Of a DNA stretch of 12,866 bases, positions 6,653 to 12,866 are shown piece by piece. Numbering within the stretch: the stretch's first letter is position 1; the number at the start of each line of letters is the position of its first letter. A program made the translations under genes and the position numbers. Source of the stretch: an uncultured Treponema sp. Its GTDB lineage: Bacteria; Spirochaetota; Spirochaetia; Treponematales; Treponemataceae. The notes below the pieces were generated by a model. It made no database searches. It saw only the letters and a program-made list of their open reading frames with translations, and was not told the DNA's origin. The stretch is from the NCBI GenBank assembly GCA_905236465.1, contig CAJOQA010000018.1:1-12866 (forward strand), in the 5' to 3' direction.

Positions 6653-7438
6653 ATGTTAGCGAATTATCATACACATACTTCTCGATGTGGCCATGCAATA
6701 GGCAGTGAACGCCAGTATATAGAAAGGGCTATAGAAGAAGGCTTTAAAGTTTTAGGTTTTTCAGACCATACTCCTCAACCCTATCCGCGGGGCTTTGTTT
6801 CTCATATCCGCATGTCGCTAAGTCAGCTTCCTGAATATGTGAATACTTTGCAGGCTTTAAAAAAAGAATACGAAAAGAAAATTAAAATCCTGATTGGTTT
6901 TGAAGCAGAATATAGCAGGGCCTATTTTCCCCTTCTCATAAAAGAACTGAAGAAATTTCCTGTTGACTACATAATTCAGGGCCAGCATTTTGTTCCGGAT
7001 GAAGTGACTGGTTTTTATGCAGGTGAAGAAACTGAAAATGAAGAAGATCTATCCTCTTACGTTGATTTAACAATAGAGGGAATGCAGACGGGGCTTTTTT
7101 CCTATTTAGCACATCCTGATTTAATAAACTATATTGGAAAAGAAGAAATTTTTTGCAAACACATGAGTCGCTTAGTAGAGGCTTCCATAAAATGTAAAGT
7201 TCCGCTAGAAGTAAATATGTTAGGCTTTATAAGCGGCAGGCATTACCCAACTTCCACATTTTTTAAGCTGGCAGCAAAAATGGGGGCTTCTTTTATAATA
7301 GGCTGCGATGCGCATAAACCTGGTGCAATCCGCCAGGCAGAAAGAGATCCTGCCTTTATGGCTTTTTTAGCAGATTGCGGAATAAGTGTCGGTGATAATT
7401 TGCTTAGCGACCGCTTCAGCATTTTCAAAGCAGACTGA
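6653..7438 (+). CDS. PHP-domain histidinol-phosphatase-like phosphoesterase
   Basis: This 261-residue PHP-domain enzyme is of the HisK type, the monofunctional histidinol-phosphatase found in Bacillus, Thermus and relatives. Likely metal ligands are visible along the chain: H6 and H8 (NYHTHTSRCGHA), H14, H39 (FSDHTP), E84 (GFEAEY), H112 (QGQHF), H154 (LAHPD), D219 and H221 (GCDAHKPG). The length fits a single-domain PHP phosphatase. If the call is right, it dephosphorylates L-histidinol phosphate in histidine synthesis. No other his gene is in the window, so another phosphate ester is possible. The start is forced by the stop at 6641-6643. The last 23 codons overlap the end of the HAD gene on the other strand, after all metal ligands. 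Family call firm, substrate moderate. Confidence 0.88.
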   Translation: MLANYHTHTSRCGHAIGSERQYIERAIEEGFKVLGFSDHTPQPYPRGFVSHIRMSLSQLPEYVNTLQALKKEYEKKIKILIGFEAEYSRAYFPLLIKELKKFPVDYIIQGQHFVPDEVTGFYAGEETENEEDLSSYVDLTIEGMQTGLFSYLAHPDLINYIGKEEIFCKHMSRLVEASIKCKVPLEVNMLGFISGRHYPTSTFFKLAAKMGASFIIGCDAHKPGAIRQAERDPAFMAFLADCGISVGDNLLSDRFSIFKAD

Positions 7439-8059
7439 AGCCCCTGCATCCTCTAGTTCTTGTTGCGTTCCAAAGCCCCACAGCGCCCCTGCTCCCCTTA
7501 TGGAATTTTCTTTAGCCCCTATCATGTCGTATTTCCTGTCTCCTATCATAAGAAAGTCATCTGTTCCTATCTCCTGCACCTGCCTGCAAAAGTCCATGGC
7601 CTTTTTTATTATCAGGGCTTTAGAGGCATTTTTTTCATTCATGTCACTAGCTGAAACAAAATCAAAGTATTGGTCTAAAGAAAATTTTCTTAAAAGTTCT
7701 TCTACAAAAGGTTTTGGTTTGCTAGATGCAATGCAGACTTTTTTCCCTGATTTTTTTAGCTTTTCTAGGAGTTCAGGAATTCCTTTGTAAACTGAAACTT
7801 CGTAAAGGCCTTTTGGTGCGTAGTATTCCCTATAAAGGTCTATGCAAAGTGAAACTTCTTCTTTTTTAAAGCCCAATATGTGCTCAAAACTTTCGGAAAG
7901 CGGAGGTCCTATGAGCCTACGGTAAAAATCACCTTGCGGCAGCTCTTTACCAAATTTTTTTAGAGCATAGGAAAAGCCGTTTTTTATTCCCTCTGACGTG
8001 TCCATGATTGTTCCGTCAAAGTCAAAGAAAATATTTTGTATGCGGTAAAGGTCCTTCAT
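7367..8059 (-). CDS. HAD-superfamily hydrolase (phosphoglycolate phosphatase-like)
   Basis: This 230-residue haloacid dehalogenase-type phosphatase uses an aspartyl-phosphate intermediate. Motif I is DFDGT with nucleophile D13 and acid/base D15. Motif II is ASSKPK with S112. Motif III Lys is probably in the NASKALIIKKA stretch near 143-153. Motif IV is GDRKYDMIGA with D173 and D177. The cap between motifs I and II (about 20-90) is the helical C1 type of phosphoglycolate and nucleotide phosphatases; the substrate cannot be chosen from sequence. The ATG lies one base after the MATE stop codon (TAA-C-ATG), with AGGAG inside the end of the MATE gene, so translation is probably coupled. Its last 23 codons overlap the convergent PHP gene by 72 bp including both stops. 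Confidence 0.92.
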   Translation of the reverse strand: MKDLYRIQNIFFDFDGTIMDTSEGIKNGFSYALKKFGKELPQGDFYRRLIGPPLSESFEHILGFKKEEVSLCIDLYREYYAPKGLYEVSVYKGIPELLEKLKKSGKKVCIASSKPKPFVEELLRKFSLDQYFDFVSASDMNEKNASKALIIKKAMDFCRQVQEIGTDDFLMIGDRKYDMIGAKENSIRGAGALWGFGTQQELEDAGASVCFENAEAVAKQIITDTYSAIC

Positions 8060-8060
8060 G

Positions 8061-9416
8061 TTAGCTCCTGGTCAAATCTTTTACCCACTTGTATTTTTTA
8101 TAGTGGAAGATGACCCAGGGAATTTTCCCCACCTCATCTACGCATGTGCAGGCATAAACTAGCAAAACCGCCCAGTTAAAGACGAATGTTCCTAAGGCTG
8201 CAAGGGGAATGGCTAGTCCCCACATAACCACTGCTAAGCTGTACATGTCAAAGAGGGTGTCCCCGCCGGCTGCAAATATCCCGTTTATTACAACAGTGTT
8301 TATTGTTCTGCCAATCATGTATATAGCCATAATGACCATCATGCCAAAAAGAAGTTTGTGGGCCTGCGGGGTAAGTTTTACAAATGCCATTACAAGGGGC
8401 GTTAAAAGCAACATAATTAATGTTGAGATAAAGCCTATGATGACAGAAATTTTTAGAAGCTTGTCCCCATAAAGTTTTCCTTTTTCTGTTTTACCGGCTC
8501 CAAGCTCGTTCCCAACCATTATGCCGCCGCCACTTCCTATTCCGTTGCAAAAGCAGCAGACTAGGTCGCGGACCACCGCCGCTATTGAGTTTGCCCCTGC
8601 GGCATCCTTTCCTAAGTGCCCCATAAAGGCTGTGTAAGAAGTAAAACCTACACCCCAGAAAAGGCAGGCTCCAAGAAGGGGCAGGGCGCACTTTGCAAAG
8701 TCGTAGGAAAGAAGTTTGCTAAAGGAAATAAGGTTTTTAAATGGAAGACTGACAAAGTCTTTTCTTAGGGAATAAGAAAAGGACCAAATTAATTCTATTA
8801 CGCGGGCAATCAGTGTAGCTGTTGCAGCTCCCTTTATGCCCATGCTGGGGAAAGTAAAAAGACCGTAAATAAAGATTGCGTTTAAAATTATATTGAGGAT
8901 AACTGTTCCTGAACTTACCAAAGCTGACTCTTTTGCCCTGTCTGTAACCTTAAGCAGGGCCAGGTAGGTTTGAGATATTCCTGTAAAAAGATAAGACCAG
9001 CCTGCTATCCGTAAGTATGCAATTCCCTTGCTTACAAGTTCTTCTTCATCCGTAAAAATCACCATTAAAAGATTTGGCGTAAAAAAGCAAAGGGCCCAGA
9101 AAATAATATCTGCTAAAAGCGATAGCCTGAATGAGATGGCAAATACTTTTTTTACTGACTCTGTATCCCCCTTCCCCCAGTATTGGGCCGCAAGTATAGA
9201 GGCAGCTGTGATGATTGAAGCAAGTATCATATTTTGAATAAACTGAATTTGGCTTGCAAGTGAAACTGCTGACATTGCATCTTGCTGTAGGCTTCCGAGC
9301 ATCAGGGCATCGGATGCGGCAACTGCGGCCAGCATCAGGTTTTGCAGCATTATGGGCAGGGCAAGCTGTAGCAGTTTATTGTAAAATTCCTTGTCTGAAA
9401 AAAGTTTCTTTGTCAT
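8061..9416 (-). CDS. MATE-family multidrug/cation efflux transporter
   Basis: This 451-residue integral membrane protein has about twelve predicted membrane segments arranged as two similar halves, as expected for Na+- or H+-coupled MATE antiporters. Family marks include the N-terminal LALPIMLQNLMLAAVAASDALMLG-type segment, AAQYWGKGD near the end of TM2, and GNELGAGKTEKGK near residue 300 in the second half. Length is normal (about 450). Substrate is unknown. The start is supported by AGGA a few bases upstream. It is in line with ttcA (38-bp gap) and the HAD gene (1-bp gap), so the three may be co-transcribed, and a TATAAT box in the gap gives it a possible promoter of its own. Confidence 0.95.
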   Translation of the reverse strand: MTKKLFSDKEFYNKLLQLALPIMLQNLMLAAVAASDALMLGSLQQDAMSAVSLASQIQFIQNMILASIITAASILAAQYWGKGDTESVKKVFAISFRLSLLADIIFWALCFFTPNLLMVIFTDEEELVSKGIAYLRIAGWSYLFTGISQTYLALLKVTDRAKESALVSSGTVILNIILNAIFIYGLFTFPSMGIKGAATATLIARVIELIWSFSYSLRKDFVSLPFKNLISFSKLLSYDFAKCALPLLGACLFWGVGFTSYTAFMGHLGKDAAGANSIAAVVRDLVCCFCNGIGSGGGIMVGNELGAGKTEKGKLYGDKLLKISVIIGFISTLIMLLLTPLVMAFVKLTPQAHKLLFGMMVIMAIYMIGRTINTVVINGIFAAGGDTLFDMYSLAVVMWGLAIPLAALGTFVFNWAVLLVYACTCVDEVGKIPWVIFHYKKYKWVKDLTRS

Positions 9417-9433
9417 ATAAATCCTATGCGGGT

Positions 9434-9439
9434 ATTATA
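9434..9439 (-). promoter_or_regulatory. Consensus -10 box before the MATE gene
   Basis: A perfect TATAAT on the minus strand sits in the 38-bp gap between ttcA and the MATE gene, with a poor TTCCAT 17 bp upstream that lies inside the end of ttcA. Transcription would start about 11 bases before the ATG, leaving room for the AGGA ribosome binding site. Confidence 0.45.
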
Positions 9440-9454
9440 TTGATTTGAAGTTTT

Positions 9455-10165
9455 TTATGGAAGATAAAGAGAATCAATATTTCTTAGGGAAGCAAAAAGT
9501 TTTTCCTTTGCCTTTTTGTCCCCACCTGTCAGGGCTTCAAGTTTGCTTCTTGCTTCTTTTCTTCCTGAATTATCCTGATAGGTGCAGGTACAGGTTGTGC
9601 TTATGTAGCCCTGTTCTGCGGCGTGTTCCTTTATTGACTTTATGTCCGCATAGCAGAGGGGGCGGATTATTGTCAGTGGGTACTTTTTGTAGGTGAATTT
9701 TGGTGGCATTGTGCTTAAGCTGCCTTTGGTCAGCATGTTCATAAGCAAAGTCTCAAGTATGTCATCCATGTGGTGGCCAAGGACAAGTTTAGTGTAACCG
9801 TTATCCAGGGCATAGCGCAAGAGTTCAGTCCTTCTTTGCGTGGAACACCAGTAACAGTTCATTTTTTTACCAGGCTTAAGCCTGCCCTGTACATTTACAA
9901 AAAGACTTTTTAAATCAATTCCCCAGGATTTTACAAGTTCCCTTAGGCGGGGGCTTATGGCACAGGAGCCAAAGTCAGTTTCTATGTGCATTGCGGTAAA
10001 GGTAAAATTTTCCCCCTTCCTGTGCTGTCTGTTCGCAAAATATTCAAGTAGGCTCGTTGAATCTTTTCCGCCAGAAGCCCCGATTAATATCTTGTCCCCA
10101 TTTTCTATCATATTGTAATCATAAATTGCCTTGTCTATAACACTAAAAAGATTTGGCTTTCTCAT
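9455..10165 (-). CDS. ttcA: TtcA-like tRNA 2-thiocytidine synthetase
   Basis: This 236-residue ATP-pyrophosphatase is of the TtcA type; E. coli TtcA makes 2-thiocytidine at position 32 of some tRNAs using an iron-sulfur cluster. The PP-loop SGGKDS is at 31-36. The paired cysteines are C104 and C107 (NCYWCS). A further CTC is at 192-194, where the family has its third cluster cysteine. GHHMDDILETLLMN near 130-143 is the conserved GHxxDD block. It is shorter than E. coli TtcA (about 310 residues). A TTG at 10201 would add 12 residues, but it lies in the upstream terminator and forms a -35-like hexamer, so the ATG at 10165 is preferred. No Shine-Dalgarno sequence is present. The exact nucleotide modified is inferred. 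It heads the possible ttcA-MATE-HAD operon. Confidence 0.87.
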   Translation of the reverse strand: MRKPNLFSVIDKAIYDYNMIENGDKILIGASGGKDSTSLLEYFANRQHRKGENFTFTAMHIETDFGSCAISPRLRELVKSWGIDLKSLFVNVQGRLKPGKKMNCYWCSTQRRTELLRYALDNGYTKLVLGHHMDDILETLLMNMLTKGSLSTMPPKFTYKKYPLTIIRPLCYADIKSIKEHAAEQGYISTTCTCTYQDNSGRKEARSKLEALTGGDKKAKEKLFASLRNIDSLYLP

Positions 10166-10172
10166 GACAAGA

Positions 10173-10201
10173 ATACTATATGAAGTTTGTAAAAAGTGCA
10201 A
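10173..10201 (-). promoter_or_regulatory. Promoter of ttcA, inside the preceding terminator, suggesting a leaderless mRNA
   Basis: TTGCAC (10201-10196) and TAGTAT (10178-10173) are separated by 17 bp on the minus strand; an alternative -10 is TATAGT at 10180-10175. The ATG follows TAGTAT after seven bases with no ribosome binding site. The -35 hexamer is part of the downstream arm of the terminator stem. The matches are weaker than for the GGDEF gene (three and four of six). Confidence 0.45.
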
Positions 10202-10238
10202 CTGTACCGGCAGTTACTGCTTTTCAGTTACACTTTTT
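10191..10238 (-). terminator. Rho-independent terminator of the beta-helix gene
   Basis: On the minus strand, 12 bases after the stop codon, AAAAAGTGTAACTG (10238-10225) pairs with CAGTTGCACTTTTT (10204-10191): 14 pairs including one U-G wobble. The 20-base loop can form a small inner GCAG-TTA-CTGC hairpin. The stem ends in five U, as an intrinsic terminator should. The opposite strand also ends in five U, so it may work both ways. Confidence 0.75.
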
Positions 10239-10250
10239 ATGCTATGGTGG

Positions 10251-12002
10251 CTATTCTTTTACAAGGCCAAAGACTTCAATTGTATTGCTTCCTTTGGCAA
10301 TTCCTTCAAGTGTAACTTTTTTTCCATTGTATTCTGCAAGTTCCTGCAGGCTTATTGGTTTAGGTCTGCCTTCAGCCTTTGGAGGCTTTTCCCCCTTGCC
10401 TATACCATCTGGTGGATTCCCCTTTGGAGGATTTCCTTGTGGTGGATTACCTTTTGGTGGGTTCCCCATACCCTCAGGTCCTTTTCCCTCCGGTCCCTTC
10501 AATTCTTCAAGCAGGTAAGAGGTCTTGTCTTCTGTAACAAGAAGAACTTTCAATGTATCTCCGCTACCTGTAGCGTTTATGGTTCCCGTGAACTTTGCAA
10601 TTTCCATTTTTGGCATGGGCTCTGCCTTTTTTTCTACACTTTCTACCTTTTGTTTTTCTGCAATCTCTGCATCTGACATTCCATCATAAGCGCAGAGTCT
10701 TCCCCCATCCTTTAAGGCAAACGTTTTTGCCCCAAGATATGAGTTGGCACTGGCGTTTTTGTTATAGTAAAGGGTGTAGCCGTTTGATTTTATGTTCGTA
10801 AACTTCTCATTTCCATCAGCAAAAGTATTTACATACGAATCTGCTGTAAGAGTCAGCTTTGCGGATTTGTTCAGATTCAAGTTTACAATGCCGGCCTTAG
10901 AAGTATTTATTTCTCCCGTCAGCTGTGATTTTTCACCCAGGTTCAGGTTCAGCAAACTTATCTCATCGCATATCACTTTTCCCGCAAGTGTCTGCTTGCT
11001 GGCGTTCAGGGTTAAAGTGCCCCCGTTTGCTCCTTTAGTTCCCCAGCCCCGCTCGCTGTTGTTTCCAGAAACTTGAACTAAAATTCCAGAAGGGAAGGTC
11101 AGTCTTGTATTTGTAAAGTTTGCAATAGCCTGTGTATTTGTTACATACAAGAAGGGTCCCTTTGAAGAGGAGGTCAGCGTGGAAGAAGAAACAGAAAATG
11201 TGCTTGTTCCAATATTCGCATCTCCGCTCATGCTCTGGTAAAGCATTATTCCCTGGCTACCAGAACCAGAAAGTTTAGAGTTTTTTATACTGATTGAATT
11301 TTTTCCTTCTATTACCGCAATTTCTGAAGTAGCCGCAGACCCTGTCAGGTTTTCAACTGATATGTTACCTGTTGAATAGATTACGGGTGAGCCTTCCCCT
11401 TTAGTTGTAGCTTTTCCATTGGATACAGAAACAGTTCCTTCTCCCCTATCAGTTGCAAAGGCCGCGCAGTGGGCACCTTCAGTTGAAACGCTAACTTTTT
11501 GCGCACTTATACTTGCTCCATAGGTTGCATCAAGTCCCCGTGAAGAATTCTTTTTAGTTACTATCGTGATGTCTTTTGCAGTTATTTTTGTTTTTTCCCC
11601 TGTAGCAAAAATTGCATTAGCTCCTTCTGCATCAGTGTTTACGGTAACCCCCTTTAGCGTTACGGAAGCGTTTCCTTGCGCTACTATACCTCCGTTTAGT
11701 CCGTAGAAGTTGCTCTGACCTTCATTGCTGGTATCGCCACCGCTTTTATTAAATGTTGAATTTGAAACGGTAACACTTGCCCCGTTTTTTGCTAGGAAAG
11801 CACTTTGGTCTGCCTCTACAGCTTTTGCATTTTGCTTGTCAACTTTTTTTTCTGCACTATCACTTTTTCCATCAACTGTAAAAGCCGCAGTTAAATCTGG
11901 AACCTGCTCATCAGGTACTGTGCCAAAGCCTTGTGCATAAGATGAAAAGGCTGTCAAAAGCATCGCGCTTGAAAAAATAAAAGCCGCACTCGTTTTATTC
12001 AT
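10251..12002 (-). CDS. Secreted beta-helix protein with Gly-Asn-Pro-Pro repeats and a C-terminal beta domain
   Basis: This 583-residue exported protein has no assigned function. Residues 1-23 are a Sec signal peptide ending SSYA, with no lipobox cysteine. Residues 24-66 are a charged linker. About 67-440 is rich in Ser, Thr, Asn, Gly and short beta strands of right-handed parallel beta-helix type. It carries blocks I recall from a widespread family of gut-bacterial proteins: SRGLDATYG (154-162), ATDRGEG (183-189), GSPVIYSTG (204-212), LYQSMSGDA (254-262), WGTKGANGG (320-328). A charged linker (about 441-466) leads to a short beta domain (467-501 and 549-583) interrupted by a Gly/Pro-rich segment with four GNPPx units. 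Three cysteines: C179, C345, C437. The start has a strong AAGGGGG site at 12008-12014. No outer-membrane anchor or catalytic motif is visible. Binding or adhesion is only a guess. Confidence 0.85.
   Translation of the reverse strand: MNKTSAAFIFSSAMLLTAFSSYAQGFGTVPDEQVPDLTAAFTVDGKSDSAEKKVDKQNAKAVEADQSAFLAKNGASVTVSNSTFNKSGGDTSNEGQSNFYGLNGGIVAQGNASVTLKGVTVNTDAEGANAIFATGEKTKITAKDITIVTKKNSSRGLDATYGASISAQKVSVSTEGAHCAAFATDRGEGTVSVSNGKATTKGEGSPVIYSTGNISVENLTGSAATSEIAVIEGKNSISIKNSKLSGSGSQGIMLYQSMSGDANIGTSTFSVSSSTLTSSSKGPFLYVTNTQAIANFTNTRLTFPSGILVQVSGNNSERGWGTKGANGGTLTLNASKQTLAGKVICDEISLLNLNLGEKSQLTGEINTSKAGIVNLNLNKSAKLTLTADSYVNTFADGNEKFTNIKSNGYTLYYNKNASANSYLGAKTFALKDGGRLCAYDGMSDAEIAEKQKVESVEKKAEPMPKMEIAKFTGTINATGSGDTLKVLLVTEDKTSYLLEELKGPEGKGPEGMGNPPKGNPPQGNPPKGNPPDGIGKGEKPPKAEGRPKPISLQELAEYNGKKVTLEGIAKGSNTIEVFGLVKE
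10407..10466 (-). repeat. Four tandem 15-bp units encoding GNPP(K/Q/D)
   Basis: Residues 513-532 of the beta-helix protein are four consecutive five-residue units (GNPPK, GNPPQ, GNPPK, GNPPD), preceded by a KGPEGKGPEGMG stretch. The codons differ between units, so the repeat is not a recent exact duplication. The segment is probably an extended, flexible polyproline-type loop. Confidence 0.8.
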
Positions 12003-12107
12003 AATAACCCCCTTATCTGAATACTATGATTTTTGTACTTTCATTTTTACATAAAATAATTAAAAAAAACTTTATTATTACAAGTTATTAATTGCAATTA
12101 CAAGATT
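12003..12107. promoter_or_regulatory. Upstream region of the beta-helix gene with palindrome and direct repeats
   Basis: This is a 105-bp gap between the GNAT stop and the beta-helix start, both on the minus strand. It holds the 12-bp perfect palindrome TAATTGCAATTA (12089-12100) and the 8-bp direct repeat ATTACAAG at 12077-12084 and 12097-12104, spaced exactly 20 bp start to start. A T8 tract (12062-12069) lies nearer the start. TTGTAA followed by AATTAT (16-bp spacer) is a possible promoter, and TAGTAT near 12025 another. No intrinsic terminator for the GNAT gene is clear. Confidence 0.4.
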
Positions 12108-12866
12108 TTATAAAAAATAACATATTTTATACGAGCAGAGCGGGGTAAAGTTTAAAGATAAATAAAGGGCTTTTGCAGCTTCGTTATCATTTTTTACAAA
12201 GAGAACTGTCTTTTTCTTTTCTTCAAGAAAAGCCTTAACAAGGTTTGAGACAAGAAGTTTTGCAAGTCCCCTTTTACGAAATTCTGGAAGGGTAAAGACA
12301 CCTCCTAGCTGAACAAAGTTTTGCCCTATGGCATTGCTTTGGGCTTTTGCAATGTATTTTCCATCTTTGCACGCTACTATTACACGCTGATTTTTTAATG
12401 CATTTTCTAGATTTTTTCTTTGCCCTGGTAAATATATTTCCATTCCCGCTGGAATAACTTCTTCTTTTATATAGGCTACCTGAAGGGGCATAAGCAAATC
12501 TGCATCGGAAAGATTGCAGTCTTTTACTATAATATTTCCGTCAAAATCAGGATTTACTTTTTCATAGTTTTTACACGTTTGCATAAGGGTATAAGTGCGG
12601 GCTTCTTTTATGGATGCAATAGAAGTTTTTTGTATACACTTTATTAAAAAATCACACCAATCCTTGCGGGCTGAAATACAAAAAACGTTTCTTTCGGTAA
12701 AGAATTTTTCAAATGTTGCAGCGAATTTTTTAAAGCCTTTTTCTAAGCAACAAAAAACAGTGCCCCCCTTGCGGTAGTGAAAGACTCCTTGTATTTTCCT
12801 TTCTGAATTTTTTTCTGATTGGATAATAAAAATATCAGGATCCTTTTTTTTAATCAGCTGAGTAAG
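12108..12866 (-). CDS. Two-domain GNAT-family acetyltransferase, N-terminus cut by the window
   Basis: The frame is open from the right edge to the TAA at 12108-12110, giving 252 visible residues. An internal ATG at 12584 would give only 158 residues, but 94 stop-free codons upstream are in frame and read like protein, so the gene very likely starts beyond 12866. The C-terminal part is a GCN5-related N-acetyltransferase domain. The acetyl-CoA pyrophosphate loop is FRKRGLAK, fitting R/Q-x-x-G-x-G/A, followed by FVKNDNEAAKALYLSLNFTP, the usual motif B. The N-terminal part holds GGTVFCCLE and an acidic-basic segment, then YTLMQTC, the link to the GNAT domain. The substrate is unknown. It may be co-transcribed with the beta-helix gene downstream. 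Confidence 0.85.
   Translation of the reverse strand, partial: LTQLIKKKDPDIFIIQSEKNSERKIQGVFHYRKGGTVFCCLEKGFKKFAATFEKFFTERNVFCISARKDWCDFLIKCIQKTSIASIKEARTYTLMQTCKNYEKVNPDFDGNIIVKDCNLSDADLLMPLQVAYIKEEVIPAGMEIYLPGQRKNLENALKNQRVIVACKDGKYIAKAQSNAIGQNFVQLGGVFTLPEFRKRGLAKLLVSNLVKAFLEEKKKTVLFVKNDNEAAKALYLSLNFTPLCSYKICYFL

Noticed and set aside
10166..10201. TTG start giving a 248-residue TtcA
   Set aside because: It lies in the terminator stem of the upstream gene and in a -35-like element; conserved sequence begins at the ATG at 10165.
10180..10518. Plus-strand Gly/Pro/Phe-rich open frame
   Set aside because: It is the antisense of the GNPPx repeat of the beta-helix protein and of the terminator; its composition follows from the repeat and no ribosome binding site is seen.
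12008..12012. G5 run in the beta-helix ribosome binding site as a phase-variable poly-G tract
   Set aside because: Five bases is too short to support slippage; it is better read as a strong Shine-Dalgarno sequence.

Overview
The window looks like chromosomal DNA of a Treponema-type spirochaete, probably a host-associated (gut, rumen or oral) species. The reasons are moderate-to-low GC, a large Cache-type chemoreceptor, a membrane GGDEF protein, and protein sequences that read like treponemal homologues. The genus is inferred from recall, not from any search. Nine of eleven genes are on the minus strand. No tRNA, rRNA, insertion sequence, phage gene or CRISPR array is visible.

Layout, left to right. 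(1) 1-1395 (-): N-terminal 465 codons of a type I restriction-modification methyltransferase subunit (HsdM); the rest of the system lies off the left edge. (2) 1519-2202 (-): an AlkD-type HEAT-like DNA glycosylase with all four known active-site positions. (3) 2203-2455: a hairpin-rich intergenic stretch with three stem-loops in about 100 bp. (4) 2456-4564 (-): a methyl-accepting chemotaxis protein, with a 203-bp divergent region that carries a TATAAT box, a T10 tract and a sigma-28-like element. (5) 4768-4989 (+): a small PptA-like tautomerase. (6) 4996-6564 (-): a membrane-anchored GGDEF protein. (7) 6653-7438 (+): a PHP-family histidinol-phosphatase-like enzyme, whose 3' end overlaps (8) 7367-8059 (-), a HAD phosphatase. 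(9) 8061-9416 (-): a MATE transporter, 1 bp upstream of the HAD gene. (10) 9455-10165 (-): a TtcA-like tRNA thiolase. (11) 10251-12002 (-): a secreted beta-helix protein with a Gly-Asn-Pro-Pro repeat near its C-terminus. (12) 12108 to the right edge (-): a two-domain GNAT acetyltransferase, N-terminus off-window.

How the genes work together: ttcA, the MATE gene and the HAD gene run head to tail and may be one operon, with an extra promoter before the MATE gene. The chemoreceptor and the GGDEF protein are both environmental sensors, but nothing shows that they share a signal. HsdM and AlkD are both DNA-modification or repair proteins, separated by 123 bp on the same strand.

The most distinctive signals are in gene control. 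Three genes (GGDEF, PHP, ttcA) have a -10-like box 6-9 bp before an ATG with no Shine-Dalgarno sequence, which suggests leaderless mRNAs. For two of them, an upstream in-frame TTG that could be mistaken for a start is the first codon of a -35-like hexamer. The ttcA -35 element also lies in the stem of the terminator of the upstream gene. I did not find a complete undescribed multi-gene system. The best protein-level lead is the secreted beta-helix protein with its apparently split C-terminal domain.
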